A DNA stretch of 64,000 nt from assembly GCA_025024175.1 (NCBI GenBank), contig QCXZ01000064.1:16306001-16370000 (forward strand). Direction: 5' to 3'. The notes under the pieces are model-generated. The model was not told the DNA's origin and did no database searches. It saw only the letters and a list, made by a program, of their open reading frames with translations. This DNA comes from Rhyzopertha dominica. Lineage: Eukaryota; Arthropoda; Insecta; Coleoptera; Bostrichidae. The translations under genes were made by a program, and so were the position numbers. Shown in pieces: positions 14,371 to 25,230 of this stretch (position 1 is the first letter of the stretch; every line of letters begins with the position of its first letter).

Positions 14371-14503
14371 GTTGTCATAACGTGCACAAGAGTGCAATTT
14401 TTTAGTGTTAAAGAATATTTTAAAGTGTTACTGTGTATGTTTGAGTAGCTGACACTCTTTCGTTTTACTTAGCAAGTATTACAAACGTAAATAACATTTA
14501 GTT
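14371..14503 (+). repeat. Direct repeat unit 2 inside the foldback element
   Basis: This is the second copy of the preceding unit, slightly shorter. A third, inverted and more diverged copy lies in the right arm at about 14670-14876. Confidence 0.6.
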
Positions 14504-15184
14504 ACAAGTATTGCTGAAAAGCTGAACCAACAATAACTGCCTCGGTAGAGTATTAAATTTACATGTTGTACCAGAAGATGGTAACGTGCTAGGTTCCTGG
14601 ATGTTCTTGTTATAATGAGAGAGAAACGTATAAACTTTAAGCACTTATTTTAGATTGGCTTTCAACAATAGATTGCAACTTAATGTAACTTCGGTTTGTA
14701 ATACTTAATGAATAATAAGGTATGTAAACCACTCAAGCATACACAGTAACACTTCAAAATATTGTATGTATGTATGTAATGTAAGCTACTGAAACATACA
14801 CAGTTTGTTAAAATACTCTTTATCACTAAAAAAAATACACCAAATACTGAACTCCCTTACGCACATTATGACAACTAAGTTGTTTTGGATCCGGGATCTT
14901 GACGTATCGCAGCAAAATGGCCGACATCTACGTCACCCTAATATAGCGTATTCCTTTCGTCCTTTCTTGCTCTATCTCGAGCCCAAAAACAAATATAAAT
15001 AATGAATTTTTAACCATTCGGCCAATAATTTAATGCTTTTTCATATATATTTGCAGATATCATAACCATTTAAATTTTTTACGTGAAAATGAAAAAGTAA
15101 AAAAGTCGAGGCCAAAGGGTTCACCATCCATTGGGAAGTTTGGCACAACATGTATCAGGAAGACCATGGTCAAATTTTCAAATG

Positions 15185-15285
15185 CCTATACCAAGGTGGT
15201 AGATTCTGGTGTTACAGCTCGTCTTAACTACTGGCTCCAAAATGCGTGCCCGTTTCAGATGGCGCCAGGTTCGTTGTCTCCCAGG
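15185..15285 (+). repeat. Left arm of a 3-kb inverted duplication
   Basis: It reads CCTATACC, AAGGTGGTAGATT, TCCAAAATG and then a core beginning CAGATGGCGCCAGGTTCG and ending CTCCCAGG. The reverse complement of 18209-18321 carries the same blocks in the same order with different spacing. The core of about 30 bp is identical. The strict identity of the core against the poorly conserved flanks is unusual for simple TE ends. The arms could be termini or subtermini of a 3.1-kb element, or two independent copies of a short repeat. Confidence 0.55.
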
Positions 15286-17047
15286 TCGACTTGATTTTGC
15301 TGTTGTGTCAGATTGTTGTCTCTGTCAAATTGACAAATACATTATCACAAAACAGTCAAAGAACTATTATTATGAGTTGTAATTTGTAAGTTATGAGGAT
15401 GGTATCCAAGAAAATGTATGCACAGCATTCTTTACCTATGACATGCAGTTTGTGTATTATTTGAAACTGGATCAGTTTCACAAAGGTACATGTGACACAG
15501 CTTTATTTGAAGTGGTTAATTACCATATACGTACAATGTACACTACCTTCAAGAAGAAAAGCACACAATAAGGCATTTGACGAGGTCTGCTTAACATGTA
15601 GCCTGTAGCTACACTCCACCTATTTCCTATAAATTGATCCTGAACGATAGAAAGCACATCTGAGTTGTCTATGCAAGATACTATGAACTATATTAAAAAC
15701 AGGTATATAAAACTACAAAGATATTGTGCAGTAGTTAATGCTATTTTTTCAGTTTTTTCAGTTGGTTACAATAAAATGTTGGTGAAGGCCAAGACTACAG
15801 GGAAATAAACGACAAAAAAGTTAAACTGAACGACTGAAGCGATTGTTATAATAAGTCCACTATAATAGTGGTGCCAGTTATAACGCAATGAGAAATTCAC
15901 TTTACATGAGTATTTTCTGAGCTTATGTATATATCTTCTCAGGATTCCTATAGAACTAGTAGTTGCTGAAGCAAAAAAGAAAACGTATTTAAAATGTAAA
16001 ACGTAACTACAAGGAATATTAATAACAGGAATCATTATTAGAGAAAAACACATGATAATCTATTAAATCCTGTTGATAATAAATTGGAAGACATTATTTT
16101 TTATAAATATTAAACAATGTTTCAGAAGTTTGAAATTATATTTATCATGACAGCTTTTGTTATTACATGCTTATTATGTTAAATAAATGTCATACCATAT
16201 ACCTGAGGCTCTTTGTATTTAATTTACTATTTCATGTGCAATGAGGTGATTAGCCCTCCGCGAATTTATGTTTGCAATTACTAATATTTGTGCTAATTTA
16301 AAAATACTTATTATTATAAAATATCAATATATACCAAATGTACTTATTCAAAATACCCACATTTAAGTAAAACGATTAATTCATATTCTTCAGTAGACAA
16401 GTCTATTTTATAAGTTTACTACCTTACCCAGACGAGTAAAACTGTGGCAAAACCGAAGTTTATGTACAAAACCATCAGCTTTGCTTGTTGGCACTTGATT
16501 TTAAATTGCTGGTGTCTGGATGTGAACGTTTACAATTGTGCAATTTTAGTTCTGTAGCGGTTGGAAGTAGAATACCTATATAGGTATAGTAAACGAACAC
16601 CATGTCACATTTATAAAACTGCAGAACTGACGAATTGGTTAAAGCTTTCACGGCCAGGTGAAGAACTATTGTCTGATTCGCGTCTGTAGGCCGTCGTCAG
16701 TTGGAGTTGCTTCCTAACGTTTCACTAGCACGAGTGGCAACCTTCTTCAGAGGTCCTTCCATCTCCGGTGCTGGACATAGACAGTCTACGATCAGCACCG
16801 GAGACGAGAAAGATCTCTGAAGAAGCTTGCCACTCGTGCTAGTGAAATGTAGGAAGCAACTCTAACCAACGACGGCTTTTACACCCTAACCAGGACAACA
16901 GTTCAGATTTCACTGAGTAATATTATAAGAACCATCAGTATTTATGTAAAGTTAAATCCAGAGAATAGGATATATATACATGTTGATCATCGTTAGGCCA
17001 AATACCTATACAATGGTTCCGATTCTTGAGCTGTTCTCGAGCTCGAG
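15286..17047. other. Interior of inverted block, left part
   Basis: No gene is recognised. The only structured item is the 84-bp-armed palindrome at 16690-16876, which lies inside this block and may be a later insertion. The rest is AT-rich sequence without paired repeats that I can detect. Confidence 0.4.
16690..16876. repeat. Palindrome with 84-bp arms and CTGAAGA hairpin (copy B)
   Basis: The arms at 16690-16773 and 16793-16876 are near-perfect inverted repeats around a 19-bp spacer. Both contain CTGAAGAAG, a hairpin whose loop is CACTCGT, and GAAA followed by a CGT/TGT word. Homology to the 30.0-kb copy extends outward: CTTTCACGGCCAGGTGA lies at about 16646 and CAGGACAACAGTTCA at about 16892. 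The full repeat is thus probably about 16640-16910. It is a dispersed palindromic family with at least two members in this window. No transposase is encoded. Confidence 0.75.
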
Positions 17048-17358
17048 TGTGACAGACGGACAATAGCACCTTTTGGAAAATGTGCTAAAAATAATGCATT
17101 TGATGAATTAATAAATAAGTTAATAGAAGTTGATAACAACATATTCAGAGATAGTGTGAAGAAAAAATTGATTCTTTACATGAAAAATTCCAAAAGAAAT
17201 TAAAAAAAGGAAATGCCCATTGTGACGGTTTGTGCTTTCTTTCACATTTAGCTTTTACTGCAAATGCAGACACCACTATTAGTAAATTACTACCACATTC
17301 GATTTTGTATATCACTATAAGTAGAACAAGACTGCAGTCTTCAGTTTGCAATGTGTAG
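17048..17358 (+). pseudogene. Frameshifted MADF/Myb-SANT-like fragment
   Basis: Two overlapping open segments on the plus strand read as one protein if a single frameshift near 17160 is allowed. The first segment contains NAFDELINKLIEVDN; the second contains KIDSLHEKFQKKLKKGNAH. A short helix with an N-terminal aromatic and acidic pattern, followed by a K(K)KI..L...F...LKK helix, is the pattern of the third helix of MADF (Adf1-type) and related Myb/SANT-like domains. In insects these domains occur in transcription factors and as the accessory DNA-binding protein of PIF/Harbinger transposons. There is no start codon or promoter. The segment lies between inverted arms at 15.2 and 18.2 kb, so a transposon origin is plausible. 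The domain call is by eye and tentative. Confidence 0.35.
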
Positions 17359-18208
17359 ACGCATCCCTTCTTCGTTCCTCTCTGCACAACTTTACCTGTT
17401 TAGCTAAAACCGTCCAACACGAACAACGTCTATGTCCACCTTTAAGTCAGTTTTATAAAAACACCAAAACTATATCTTAATCAATATATTAACACTAGTT
17501 TATTTTTACTGCGATCAGTGCATAAGTTCTGCTACAAAGATTACAAAATCTGGTTTTAAATTAATATATAAGAGTAATATCCTCTGGCTCTGTATGTCAA
17601 CTGTCAGATCTTTCTAGGCATTTTAGTCTTTTCACCAGCACCTTGAGCTCTAAGACATTTGCTCAGAATATTGGACATCGGACACTTCTATAGCAGACAC
17701 CACGAAGAAATAGTGCACTGCACTACAACGATATCAATCCCTTGGACTGGCCAAATACTTTGCAACTATACTCTATTGTGGGTCTAAATTTAATAATGAT
17801 TATGAGACTCAGCAGGTTTTTGTACTCCTGTGTATACGCGAAGACAAGTACTTTCTAACCATCAGTTACACCTTCGGAGTTGGACAACAGCAAGGCAGCA
17901 CACTAAAAATAAACAAATCAACGAAATATTTCTTTGTTCATGTGCATTACTTTGTATTGATGAATTGTACCTGTAGCTGCAATCTGCAAGCCCATATCCC
18001 ATTGTTTTAATCTGTCACCATTACCGCCCATACTGATGGTATGTACAACATGGTATACACTTGTCGTCTTAAAGGTTAAAATCTGCACATTAACATTTAT
18101 GCAACACTTTTCTTATGCAAAAATTACAATGCTAATGACAAACTCACAATTTGACTATTGCTCGCTGGTTCTGTCACGGTGTTCTGCTTTTGCTATTAAT
18201 CAGCTTGG
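17359..18208. other. Interior of inverted block, right part
   Basis: Nothing recognisable. Short frames only, none with a domain signature. No DDE-type transposase remnant was found to go with the MADF-like fragment. Confidence 0.4.
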
Positions 18209-18321
18209 CCTGGGAGACAACGAACCTGGCGCCATCTGAAGTGTACTCAGATTTTGGAACCAATATTTGAACTAAAATGGCCAAAGCTGAAACACCAGTA
18301 ATCTACCACCTTGCCTATACC
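18209..18321 (-). repeat. Right arm of the 3-kb inverted duplication
   Basis: This is the reverse complement of the 15185-15285 repeat. It holds the identical core of about 30 bp, plus AAGGTGGTAGATT and TCCAAAAT in the same order but with a longer gap between the blocks. A weaker third match to part of the core, AGATGGCAGCAGGTTCGTTG, is at about 61553. Confidence 0.55.
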
Positions 18322-18689
18322 TAAGACTTTTGTGATTCGGTAATGGTAGTAATAGACACGTGGCTTTTTGCTCTTGTTTCTGTTAGTGTTAGACTCGGCA
18401 TCCTTATACCAAGTGTGTCAAATATCACTCTTACAAGACACTAAGGGATTATAATAGATTAACTGTGCTAGTAACTACACCAACATACTCCACTATGTTT
18501 ACAGCGGCTCATAACATAAAAAACAAAAATTTAAATAGTTACCCTACATACGTACATACCTTCAAATCTCATAATTACAGCGTTGCACTTTTTCTGGTAG
18601 CACGTAGCATTGGAAATCTGCAACTTATAGAACTATCAGTTTCAACACCTGAAATCTCGGTTACTCAAGGACAAATGAGTTCAACTAAA
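18322..18689. other. Intergenic sequence between the inverted block and the enhancer-like region
   Basis: The upstream half of an open frame of 139 codons (18465-18884, plus strand) lies here. It has no recognisable domain, and its lower half lies in the GC-richer region described next, where stop codons are rarer. I do not call it a gene. Confidence 0.4.
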
Positions 18690-19720
18690 TGCAAATCTCT
18701 GGTGCGGCGCTCTTGTTCATATCATAATTATATCCAACAAGGTTATTTATTTTGCTCGCCATCATCGTTTCGTTATTACCCCCGAGGTGTCTATCCAAAT
18801 ACTATAATCTACAACATTCCCGCGCAACCAGTCGGCGTTTTATTGGAAATCTGTATCTTAATCGTAACAAATTCATTTGAATAGGCCCCGTTAGGCAATT
18901 ATTATAATCGCGTTGATGCGGTCAAAGATTTTCCAGGGATTAGCCTATTAGCTCAAGAGCCGATGGTCCGGAAGGACATCAATTACACAGGAATTCTTAA
19001 CCGCCACAACAACAAAAGATAGCAGGGCTCTCTGCCATAAATTTTAATTATTTGATACCACTGAGATTAATTCGTTTCGTGGTTTTACAATCCAAAAGCA
19101 GAAACATAAATACGAAGCTGTTAATTATATTTATGTGGAGATAGCTGATAAAACCGGTCTTAATAGGAAGACGCTCCCCAGATGCATCAGTTTAATTAAT
19201 TCGAAATTGTTAAATGTAAATTAAATCGAATCGAATGCAGTTTATTTAAAATTAGATTCTGATTGACAGTATGCGCTCCATCCCGATAAAATACAGCTCA
19301 AGTCCTTTGAATTGACATGCAAAAGGCGGCGGAATTTTCAATTAAAGCTGAGATAATGCAAGCGACTCATTTGGTGTATGTACTTTTCGTTCTCTTTGGA
19401 GTGTAACAGTGGATGTAATTGAATGTAACATATGGGACTTGCAAGTTTTTGCAGTTAGTGTTAAGTGTGCCGAACAAACGACAGCTCGGGCACTTGGCAA
19501 GTATGCAAATTAAAACAATTTTCGGGTCGCCATGCAAATTTTACTGCAGTGTGCGCGAGTTCCTGGCGAAATTATATTTATAATGCCAATCCGCAGCTTT
19601 GTGTGAAGCATAAGCATCCAAATCACCTCTGTACACGCTGCGGCAAAATGCCTCGTATGGCCGGCATGCAAGCCAAATAAATGCAAAAATTTGCTGATGA
19701 ATAACAAGCATGGACAGCAG
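18690..19720. promoter_or_regulatory. Candidate enhancer cluster with POU, SOX and homeodomain sites
   Basis: About 1 kb of non-repetitive, GC-richer DNA, dense in words typical of developmental enhancers. Two perfect octamers ATGCAAAT lie at 19503-19510 and 19532-19539, 29 bp apart on the same strand. A SOX-type ACAAT at 19515-19519 follows the first octamer by four bases. Homeodomain-type words (TTTAATTAATTC at about 19190, TCAATTAAAG at about 19339, TCATAATTAT at about 18719) and a TCF-type TCAAAG (about 18921) are also present. Overlapping frames of 71-81 codons occur on both strands here and look like a composition effect. Function is inferred from motifs only, and such motifs are short. 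Confidence 0.3.
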
Positions 19721-20084
19721 TGCCTCGTTTGCATTCTGTTCGTAACATATTGGTGTGCGCGATAAATAAGTTGTCGAAACGTTCATCTCTGTTGTATCGA
19801 CTTAATCACATATAATGCACAGTAACCCTAACTAACAGATTTGGATGCTCAATTTTAGAGCAGTATCTCTTTGTCGATAGACTTATACCTGTTAATCTAG
19901 AAATGTCGTAAGGAATTAGTTTTTAAGCTGGTAATTACTTTTTCTATACAGGCTTCCAAGTATGAATGTGCCGAAATGTTCGAGCTTAAGTGTTAGCAAG
20001 AATAATTTGTGGAAAGAAAAATAATGCAGTTAGTCAAGTTGCAAAACAGACAGTCATTTGTTACACTTATTAAAAAAACCTGAC

Positions 20085-22491
20085 TAGGGTAAGGTCTGGA
20101 GAGATGGGCCAGTAGCAATAACTCTAAGGAATTTGCAACAGTGCCTGTTCTGTGTGCCTATACATTCATACATCTCAATCGGACGCACACGGGAAGTGCA
20201 ACACTTTGTTTACTAGGACAAATTTAGCTGAATTATTGCCAATAATTGTTTTTAAAGCCGCTGAAAATTTCTGGTGAGTTAAAGTGGTGAATAGTACGTG
20301 GTGTGAAGGTAAGGGAAAACCCAAATTTGAATCATGCAGTGATCAAATTAGAGTTTTAGTGCAATTATAATCTAAGAACTGATAAGTTACCGCGTTCCGA
20401 TACATGGGAACACCCTTGTCCGTCTATCCTTCTCGTTAAGGATAGATGGACCAGTAGGGATGATGAGAGATGGACCTACTGTTTCTTGTTGCAGAATCAT
20501 GCCAAATCGATATATTCGCAAAACGAACGTACCTCCCAGAGGGGTCGCCTGAATACTTAACATTTGCAATTAACGCAGTTATATTGGGCGACACTGGCAT
20601 CAATGAGGCCGCTCGCACATTTGATATAAGTACCCACAACCACATTAAAACGAAGGTAGGCAACCAATAATCTGAACAAAACTAATTGGTTGGGTCCAGA
20701 TTCTGGGTGCTAATACCGAAGCAAAACTTGCCAACCACATCAAACAACTAAAAAAAAGTGGATTTTCTCCCACTAGAAGCCAGGTTCATGAAATGGCGGA
20801 CAATTTAGCTAGAAATCTTGGAAATTCGGCATAATTTAAACATGAAAACGTTGAATGGATAAAACAATCTGGATCTTTATATGTACTAACTGAAGCGTTT
20901 TAAAATTTCTAGGTAAGTCGGGCAAGCAATGGCTGCAGTCGTTTCTAAGACGACCAGACATCACAGTCCGTAAAGCTGAAAACACCTCAGTCCCCAGAGC
21001 CAGTGGAATAACAAGGGATTGTTTTAGCGGATTGTTTTTAAGAAATTGAAAGAGTCCTGATTGAAAATAATGTGCTCGGGAAAGCTGGCAGTATTTATAA
21101 TGTGGACGAAACAGGCCTCCAGCTGAACACGAGAGCTGGATAGGTGCTTGCTGAAAAGGGATCAAGGAGCGTACCGGCTATTTCTGCTGCTGAGAAAGGA
21201 GAAAAAACAATGTTATTTCGTGTTGGAACGCAGAAGAAAACTTCTTACCCCCTTACTGCATGTTCAAAAAAAAAAAGATAAAATAAACTATTGGCTCGAC
21301 GGAATGCCACCAGGATCCCGCATACAAATGTCTGGGAAATCGGCTTATGTAACGTTCAAAATCTTCTTCAACTAGTTAGCTACGCACTTTCTACCTAGAA
21401 AACAAGGAGGCACAGTTTAATTGTTGGTCGATGGTCACTCTTCGTACACAATCAACATCGGAACTTTAGAGTTGACTGAACAAAACGGACTAATTTTGTT
21501 TTGTTTGCCTTCGCACACTACCCATTACCTTCAACCCCTCGATCGTGCTTTCTTTAAGTTTTTAAAGGGGTACCGTTATGAAGCAGGTGTGACTATGGTA
21601 AAAAAATCAGCCAAATAGAAAACTGAACAGAATTCAGTTTGACAAGTTACTAGGGGCAAAGCAGCCACGGTCCACAATGGAGTGTCCGCTTTTAAGGCCA
21701 CCGGGTTGAGTCCATTTAATCCACAAGCTATTCCTAATCATGCGTTTTTACTGCAGCAAGTGGATCCACCCATATTGGATTCAAACCTTCAAACCTGGAA
21801 AGAGCTGGGAGCCTCTAGATCTTTTTGTATTCAGCACCAAGAAAGACCCTTTTTACCAGAATATATAAAACACAAGCAAGAGCACATGACAAGGAAGAAC
21901 GAAAAAGATTCAAGAAAAAAATTCGCCAGCTAAAGCAGAAATCCGTAAAAGCTTCGTCTAAATAACGCGACGATGTGATTACACTTCTTCAGATTCATAT
22001 AACATGGTAATTTTTTAAGATTCTTCAAACGAAGGAATATTTAGTGATCATGAAAATGAATGTGTTGGCTACCACGAGGATTACAGGTCCACAAAAAAGC
22101 GAGATGATTGGATCAAATGCATGCTATATTTGCAATAGTTGGACGAGGGATGTAGTACCTACAGAGACACTTGCCAAACTTGTGGTAAGTTGCCAATAAA
22201 AAAAAGAAGTAAAATGGTCCATCTGTCCATACCGCGGAAAAGTGATGTCCATCTCTCCTTCCGCAGGTGATCCATATGTCCCACCTGCGGTAGGAGAGAT
22301 GGACCAATATATCTTTTTACTCTTTTCTGTATTATGTTTCATTAAACTATATTTTTGTCACTCCAATTATGCCACAGGGTAGAGCTTAATTTAGCTATAT
22401 TTTGTTAGCTTTTTTGATTTTTTATATTATGTAATAAAGAATTTATTTTGAGTTTTCTAAAAGGTGGTCTATCTATTCTGACCTTACCCTA
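20085..22491 (+). mobile_element. Dead pogo/Tigger-like DNA transposon, TA target site
   Basis: The element proper is 20087-22489 (2403 bp), bounded by TA on both sides. The left end GGGTAAGGTCTGGAGAGAT matches the inverse of the right end, where revcomp reads GGGTAAGGTCAGAATAGAT. Copies of AGATGG(A/G)CC occur repeatedly near both ends: about 20104, 20444 and 20466 on the left; about 22216, 22247, 22297 and 22465 on the right. These are likely transposase binding sites. A 9-bp hairpin CCGCAGGTG / CACCTGCGG lies at 22261-22290. The interior encodes a broken transposase. TA duplication plus a DDE_1 (Tigger/jerky/CENP-B-like) protein places it in the pogo branch of Tc1/mariner. Confidence 0.85.
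20470..21960 (+). pseudogene. Pogo/Tigger-like transposase, multiply frameshifted
   Basis: Pieces of a DDE_1 family transposase can be followed in order through several frames. An N-terminal psq/CENP-B-type helix-turn-helix is visible as INEAARTFDIST (about 20605). The first catalytic aspartate lies in NVDETGLQLN (codon at 21105). VLAEKGSRSV and a SAAEKGE segment follow. The second aspartate lies in LLVDGHSSY (codon at 21430). The third lies in HYLQPLDRAFF (codon at 21541), 37 codons after the second. The end contains KATGLSPFNPQAIP, the usual closing motif of these proteins. In-frame stops and at least three frameshifts separate the pieces, so the protein cannot be active. A functional copy would cut and paste the element at TA sites in the nucleus. 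Confidence 0.85.
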
Positions 22492-23563
22492 TGACCTTTT
22501 GACAAAAAATGATTAAAAACTGCATATTATTATTGGGCGTTATTTAGGAACAGCTAAATATGTATTAGGTAGAGGCAGACTTAACACTGCTCACAAATCC
22601 AAAACAGCGTTGAGAATTTTTATTTTAATTGCTAACTAAGTCGTTTATTCTCAAATGCTTATGACAAGTAATACTTCATGTAAATGTAAATTTATTCGTC
22701 ATCAATGTTTTGTCAGCCGCATCTAGTACTTACTTACCGTTAGTGGTTAGTTTTTATTAATTTGTATATTTTCTCTCTAACCACATTCAAGTACTTTTTT
22801 ACCACTATCCCACTCAAGCTCTAGATGACAGACAATATTGACAATCAAAGCTCATCAAAGAAATATAAATAAGTCAGGCATTAGCAAAATAATCACACGT
22901 AGGCCGGTAACATGTAACATATGATTGCCACCCTAGGCCCCAGTTTTTTGACCAGGCATTCCATACAATAATCGAGTTGTGGACCCATTAAATGACCCTG
23001 GTGGAATAACGGTTTGCAAAAATTTCTGTTCCAACTATTAGAAACTCCCGCCGCTGGTCTGGGTCGGATTACTCAAACTAGCAGCAGATCATGGACAAGA
23101 TGGGCGATCCAGGGCTCCCATAGATATAGAATGAAGGAACTGCATTGAAACTTGGACTCCCTAGCTACTAATTAGCTCCTCGCGCGCATCAGCACCCTTA
23201 TATTTGCCACTTCCACCTGACTACTAATTAGACTAGCAAACACTGGCGCCCTTATAACTACAATAATAGCCAATCACGTGCGTAATTCAGCTTTTCCATA
23301 CTGCTTAAGTGAACACACCACTATCAATAAAACACATCATATACTCCTGTAGATAGCCATACACTCGTGCTAAACTCTAGCACCCAGTATGTCAGACAAC
23401 TGTCTAATATTTCTGCAGTTCTTGTATTATACCTAGCCCGAGTTTGTTTGCTGTTCTGTGAGGGACGTAACACTATGATTATATATCTATTTATCTTCGC
23501 TCATTTTAGTGTCTAATATAATGAGGCGATTACTGAACTGTAAATTAAAAAATGAAATGTACT
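22492..23563. other. Intergenic sequence with a short tandem duplication
   Basis: No gene is seen. CTACTAATTAG occurs at 23165-23175 and again at 23221-23231. Each copy is followed by a (C)AGCACCCTTATA or TGGCGCCCTTATA word, indicating a diverged tandem duplication of about 56 bp. The GC content rises at about 23040-23260. TGTAACA (about 22913) and GACGTAACA (about 23466) could be the ends of an LTR, but no target duplication supports that. Confidence 0.4.
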
Positions 23564-24549
23564 TACAGGGTCCGCCACCTAAAACTCCCCAGGCTCGTAT
23601 TTTCTTTGTTTTTTTAGGTACAACCTTAAGTTATATGTCAAATTGGAGGTCTTTTTGAACTCTTTAAAAATAGCATAGTGAGGGTCCAATTTATTTTGCA
23701 TATTGCGATAATTTGCAAATAAAGTTAATTTTTTATAAATATTTTTCAACCTTACCCCGTATAATAAATATTGCTTCATAGTTGGATGCCGATTTTTGTC
23801 TTTTTCAATTTGTGTCATTACCATGTATGCGTAATATTTGTGCTCGTTCTTAGTGAAAAACAAGAAAAACTAGTCGCCGCCATGTTCTGTTATAGGGCCG
23901 TTCACAATTTTTTTAGTGTTAGTTTAGTAGTTTATTGTGGTACAAATTATGCCTACATACCCATCACTGCACACGAAACCCCAAAATTTTGAGTAACTTT
24001 TAAATAAATCAAGTTTGTTCTAAAAAGAGAGAGGCTAGAAAGCGAAACCCTGCAATGAGGCTAGTTTCGTTTTCTACATCGCTTACTAGCCTCGTCACAG
24101 GGTTTCATTTCCTAGCCTCTCTGTGTTTAGAACAAACTTTGTACTTGATTTATTTAAAAGTTACTTAAAATTTAGGGATTTTGTGTGCAGCGATGGGTAT
24201 GTAGGCACAATTTGTACCGTAATAAGCTACTATACTAACACTTAAAAATTTTGAACAACCCTATTTAAAGAACATGGCGGCGACTAGCTTTTCTTGTTTT
24301 TCACTGAGAAGGAGTAAAAATTACGCATACATGATGCAATATTTATTATACGAGGTAAGGTTAAGAAAATATTTACAAAAAAATAACTTTAATTAGAAAA
24401 TATAATAATCTGCAAAATTTTTTTTGTACACCCACCAAGCTATTTTTAAAGAGTTTAAAAAGACCTACAATTTGACATATAACTTAAGGTTGTACGTAAA
24501 AAAATAAAGAAAATACAAGCCTGGGGAGTTTTAGGAGGCGGACCCTGTA
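23564..24549. mobile_element. Foldback transposon with 480-bp inverted arms, TA target site
   Basis: The element is 23566-24547 (982 bp), flanked by TA. The left terminus CAGGGTCCGCCACCTAAAAC matches the inverse of the right terminus (CAGGGTCCGCCTCCTAAAAC). The inverted homology runs nearly the whole length to a short centre at about 24050, so each arm is about 480 bp. The right arm lacks about 45 bp present in the left (near 23790-23830). A TA duplication and CAGGG termini suggest the Tc1/mariner superfamily. A 94-codon frame on the minus strand of the left arm is lysine-rich but has no known domain and is not preserved in the right arm. Such a structure would fold into a very long RNA hairpin if transcribed. 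Confidence 0.85.
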
Positions 24550-25230
24550 TATCTCCCTACAAATTATCTGTATAATATTATGAATTTATATATACCTTGA
24601 AACCTTGGCAACACAACAGTTATAGCTTTAACTAACTTTCCACAAGGGGTCGCACTGAAAACGATACATGCATATTTTTTGTATAACGCTCAGACTGACT
24701 CGGACGCACCGATTTCTGTTTCAAGAAGAGCATCTTAACCCACTGTATGGTGTTTTACGTAACTTCAGCCCCAAAATAAGAATGAATGGGACAAGAAAAA
24801 TAAATAGGAAGTTATGTTTATTGTCTTTCTAATTCTATTTTTTTTTATTTTAAGTATAAATGCTTTAGAAAAATAGTTTGAAGTACGAAGTCAGAAACGC
24901 AGGCATCATTTTATTAAACGTTTAAAATGCGCACCCGCATAAATTAAAAACTTTGCCTTTCATTCTCCAGTAATTAAATAATTTGACAGCACATTCGAGT
25001 ATGGTACATACGTTGTAGGAAACTTTGATAGTGTTAAAGCAAAATATCTAATTTTTGTTTGTTGTTAAATTTCGCGCGTAAGATGTTCGCTTACCAAATA
25101 TCTAGTCGTTTTGAACATTAATAAAACATTATAAATAACTAACAAAAAAGTACATAGTAAATAAAGAAACCTAGTGAATGTGTATACGATTTCGCTGTGC
25201 TACATCCAATTGATCTACCGCTTCGTCACA
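24550..25230. other. Intergenic sequence, nothing recognised
   Basis: AT-rich sequence without genes. GTAAGATGTTCGCTTACC at 25079-25096 is partly complementary to GGTAAGCGAACATACG at 25317-25332, so the left edge of a nested inverted structure lies here. Confidence 0.4.

Larger units (their letters stand above)
14121..14952. mobile_element. Foldback element with internal direct repeats, about 830 bp
   Basis: The two ends are inverted copies. The left (AATATGCTATATTAG, then GACGTAGTGACGGCCATTTT) pairs with the right (AAAATGGCCGACATCTACGTCACC, then ATATAGCGTATT) with a few differences. The left arm carries a direct repeat, unit one at 14198-14345 and unit two at 14371-14503, both starting GTTGTCATAACG and ending ACATTTAGTT. 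The right arm (about 14670-14876) carries the same unit inverted. Open frames of 103 and 65 codons, on opposite strands in opposite arms, translate to related peptides (both contain MTT and NGRH), but this follows from arm homology and I do not call them genes. No target duplication was resolved. Foldback-type DNA transposon or MITE is the best guess. Confidence 0.6.

Noticed and set aside
14086..14397. 103-codon minus-strand frame with a homologous-looking frame at 14805-15002
   Set aside because: The similarity is explained by the inverted arms of the foldback element. I kept it only as a question about selection.
18465..18884. 139-codon frame on the plus strand
   Set aside because: No domain is recognised; its second half lies in stop-poor, enhancer-like DNA with frames on both strands.
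22913..23470. Possible LTR with TGTAACA start and GTAACA end and an AATAAA near 23326
   Set aside because: No target duplication, no second copy in the window and no clear TATA box.
23579..23863. Lysine-rich 94-codon frame
   Set aside because: It lies in one arm of the 982-bp palindrome, is disrupted in the other arm, and has no known domain.
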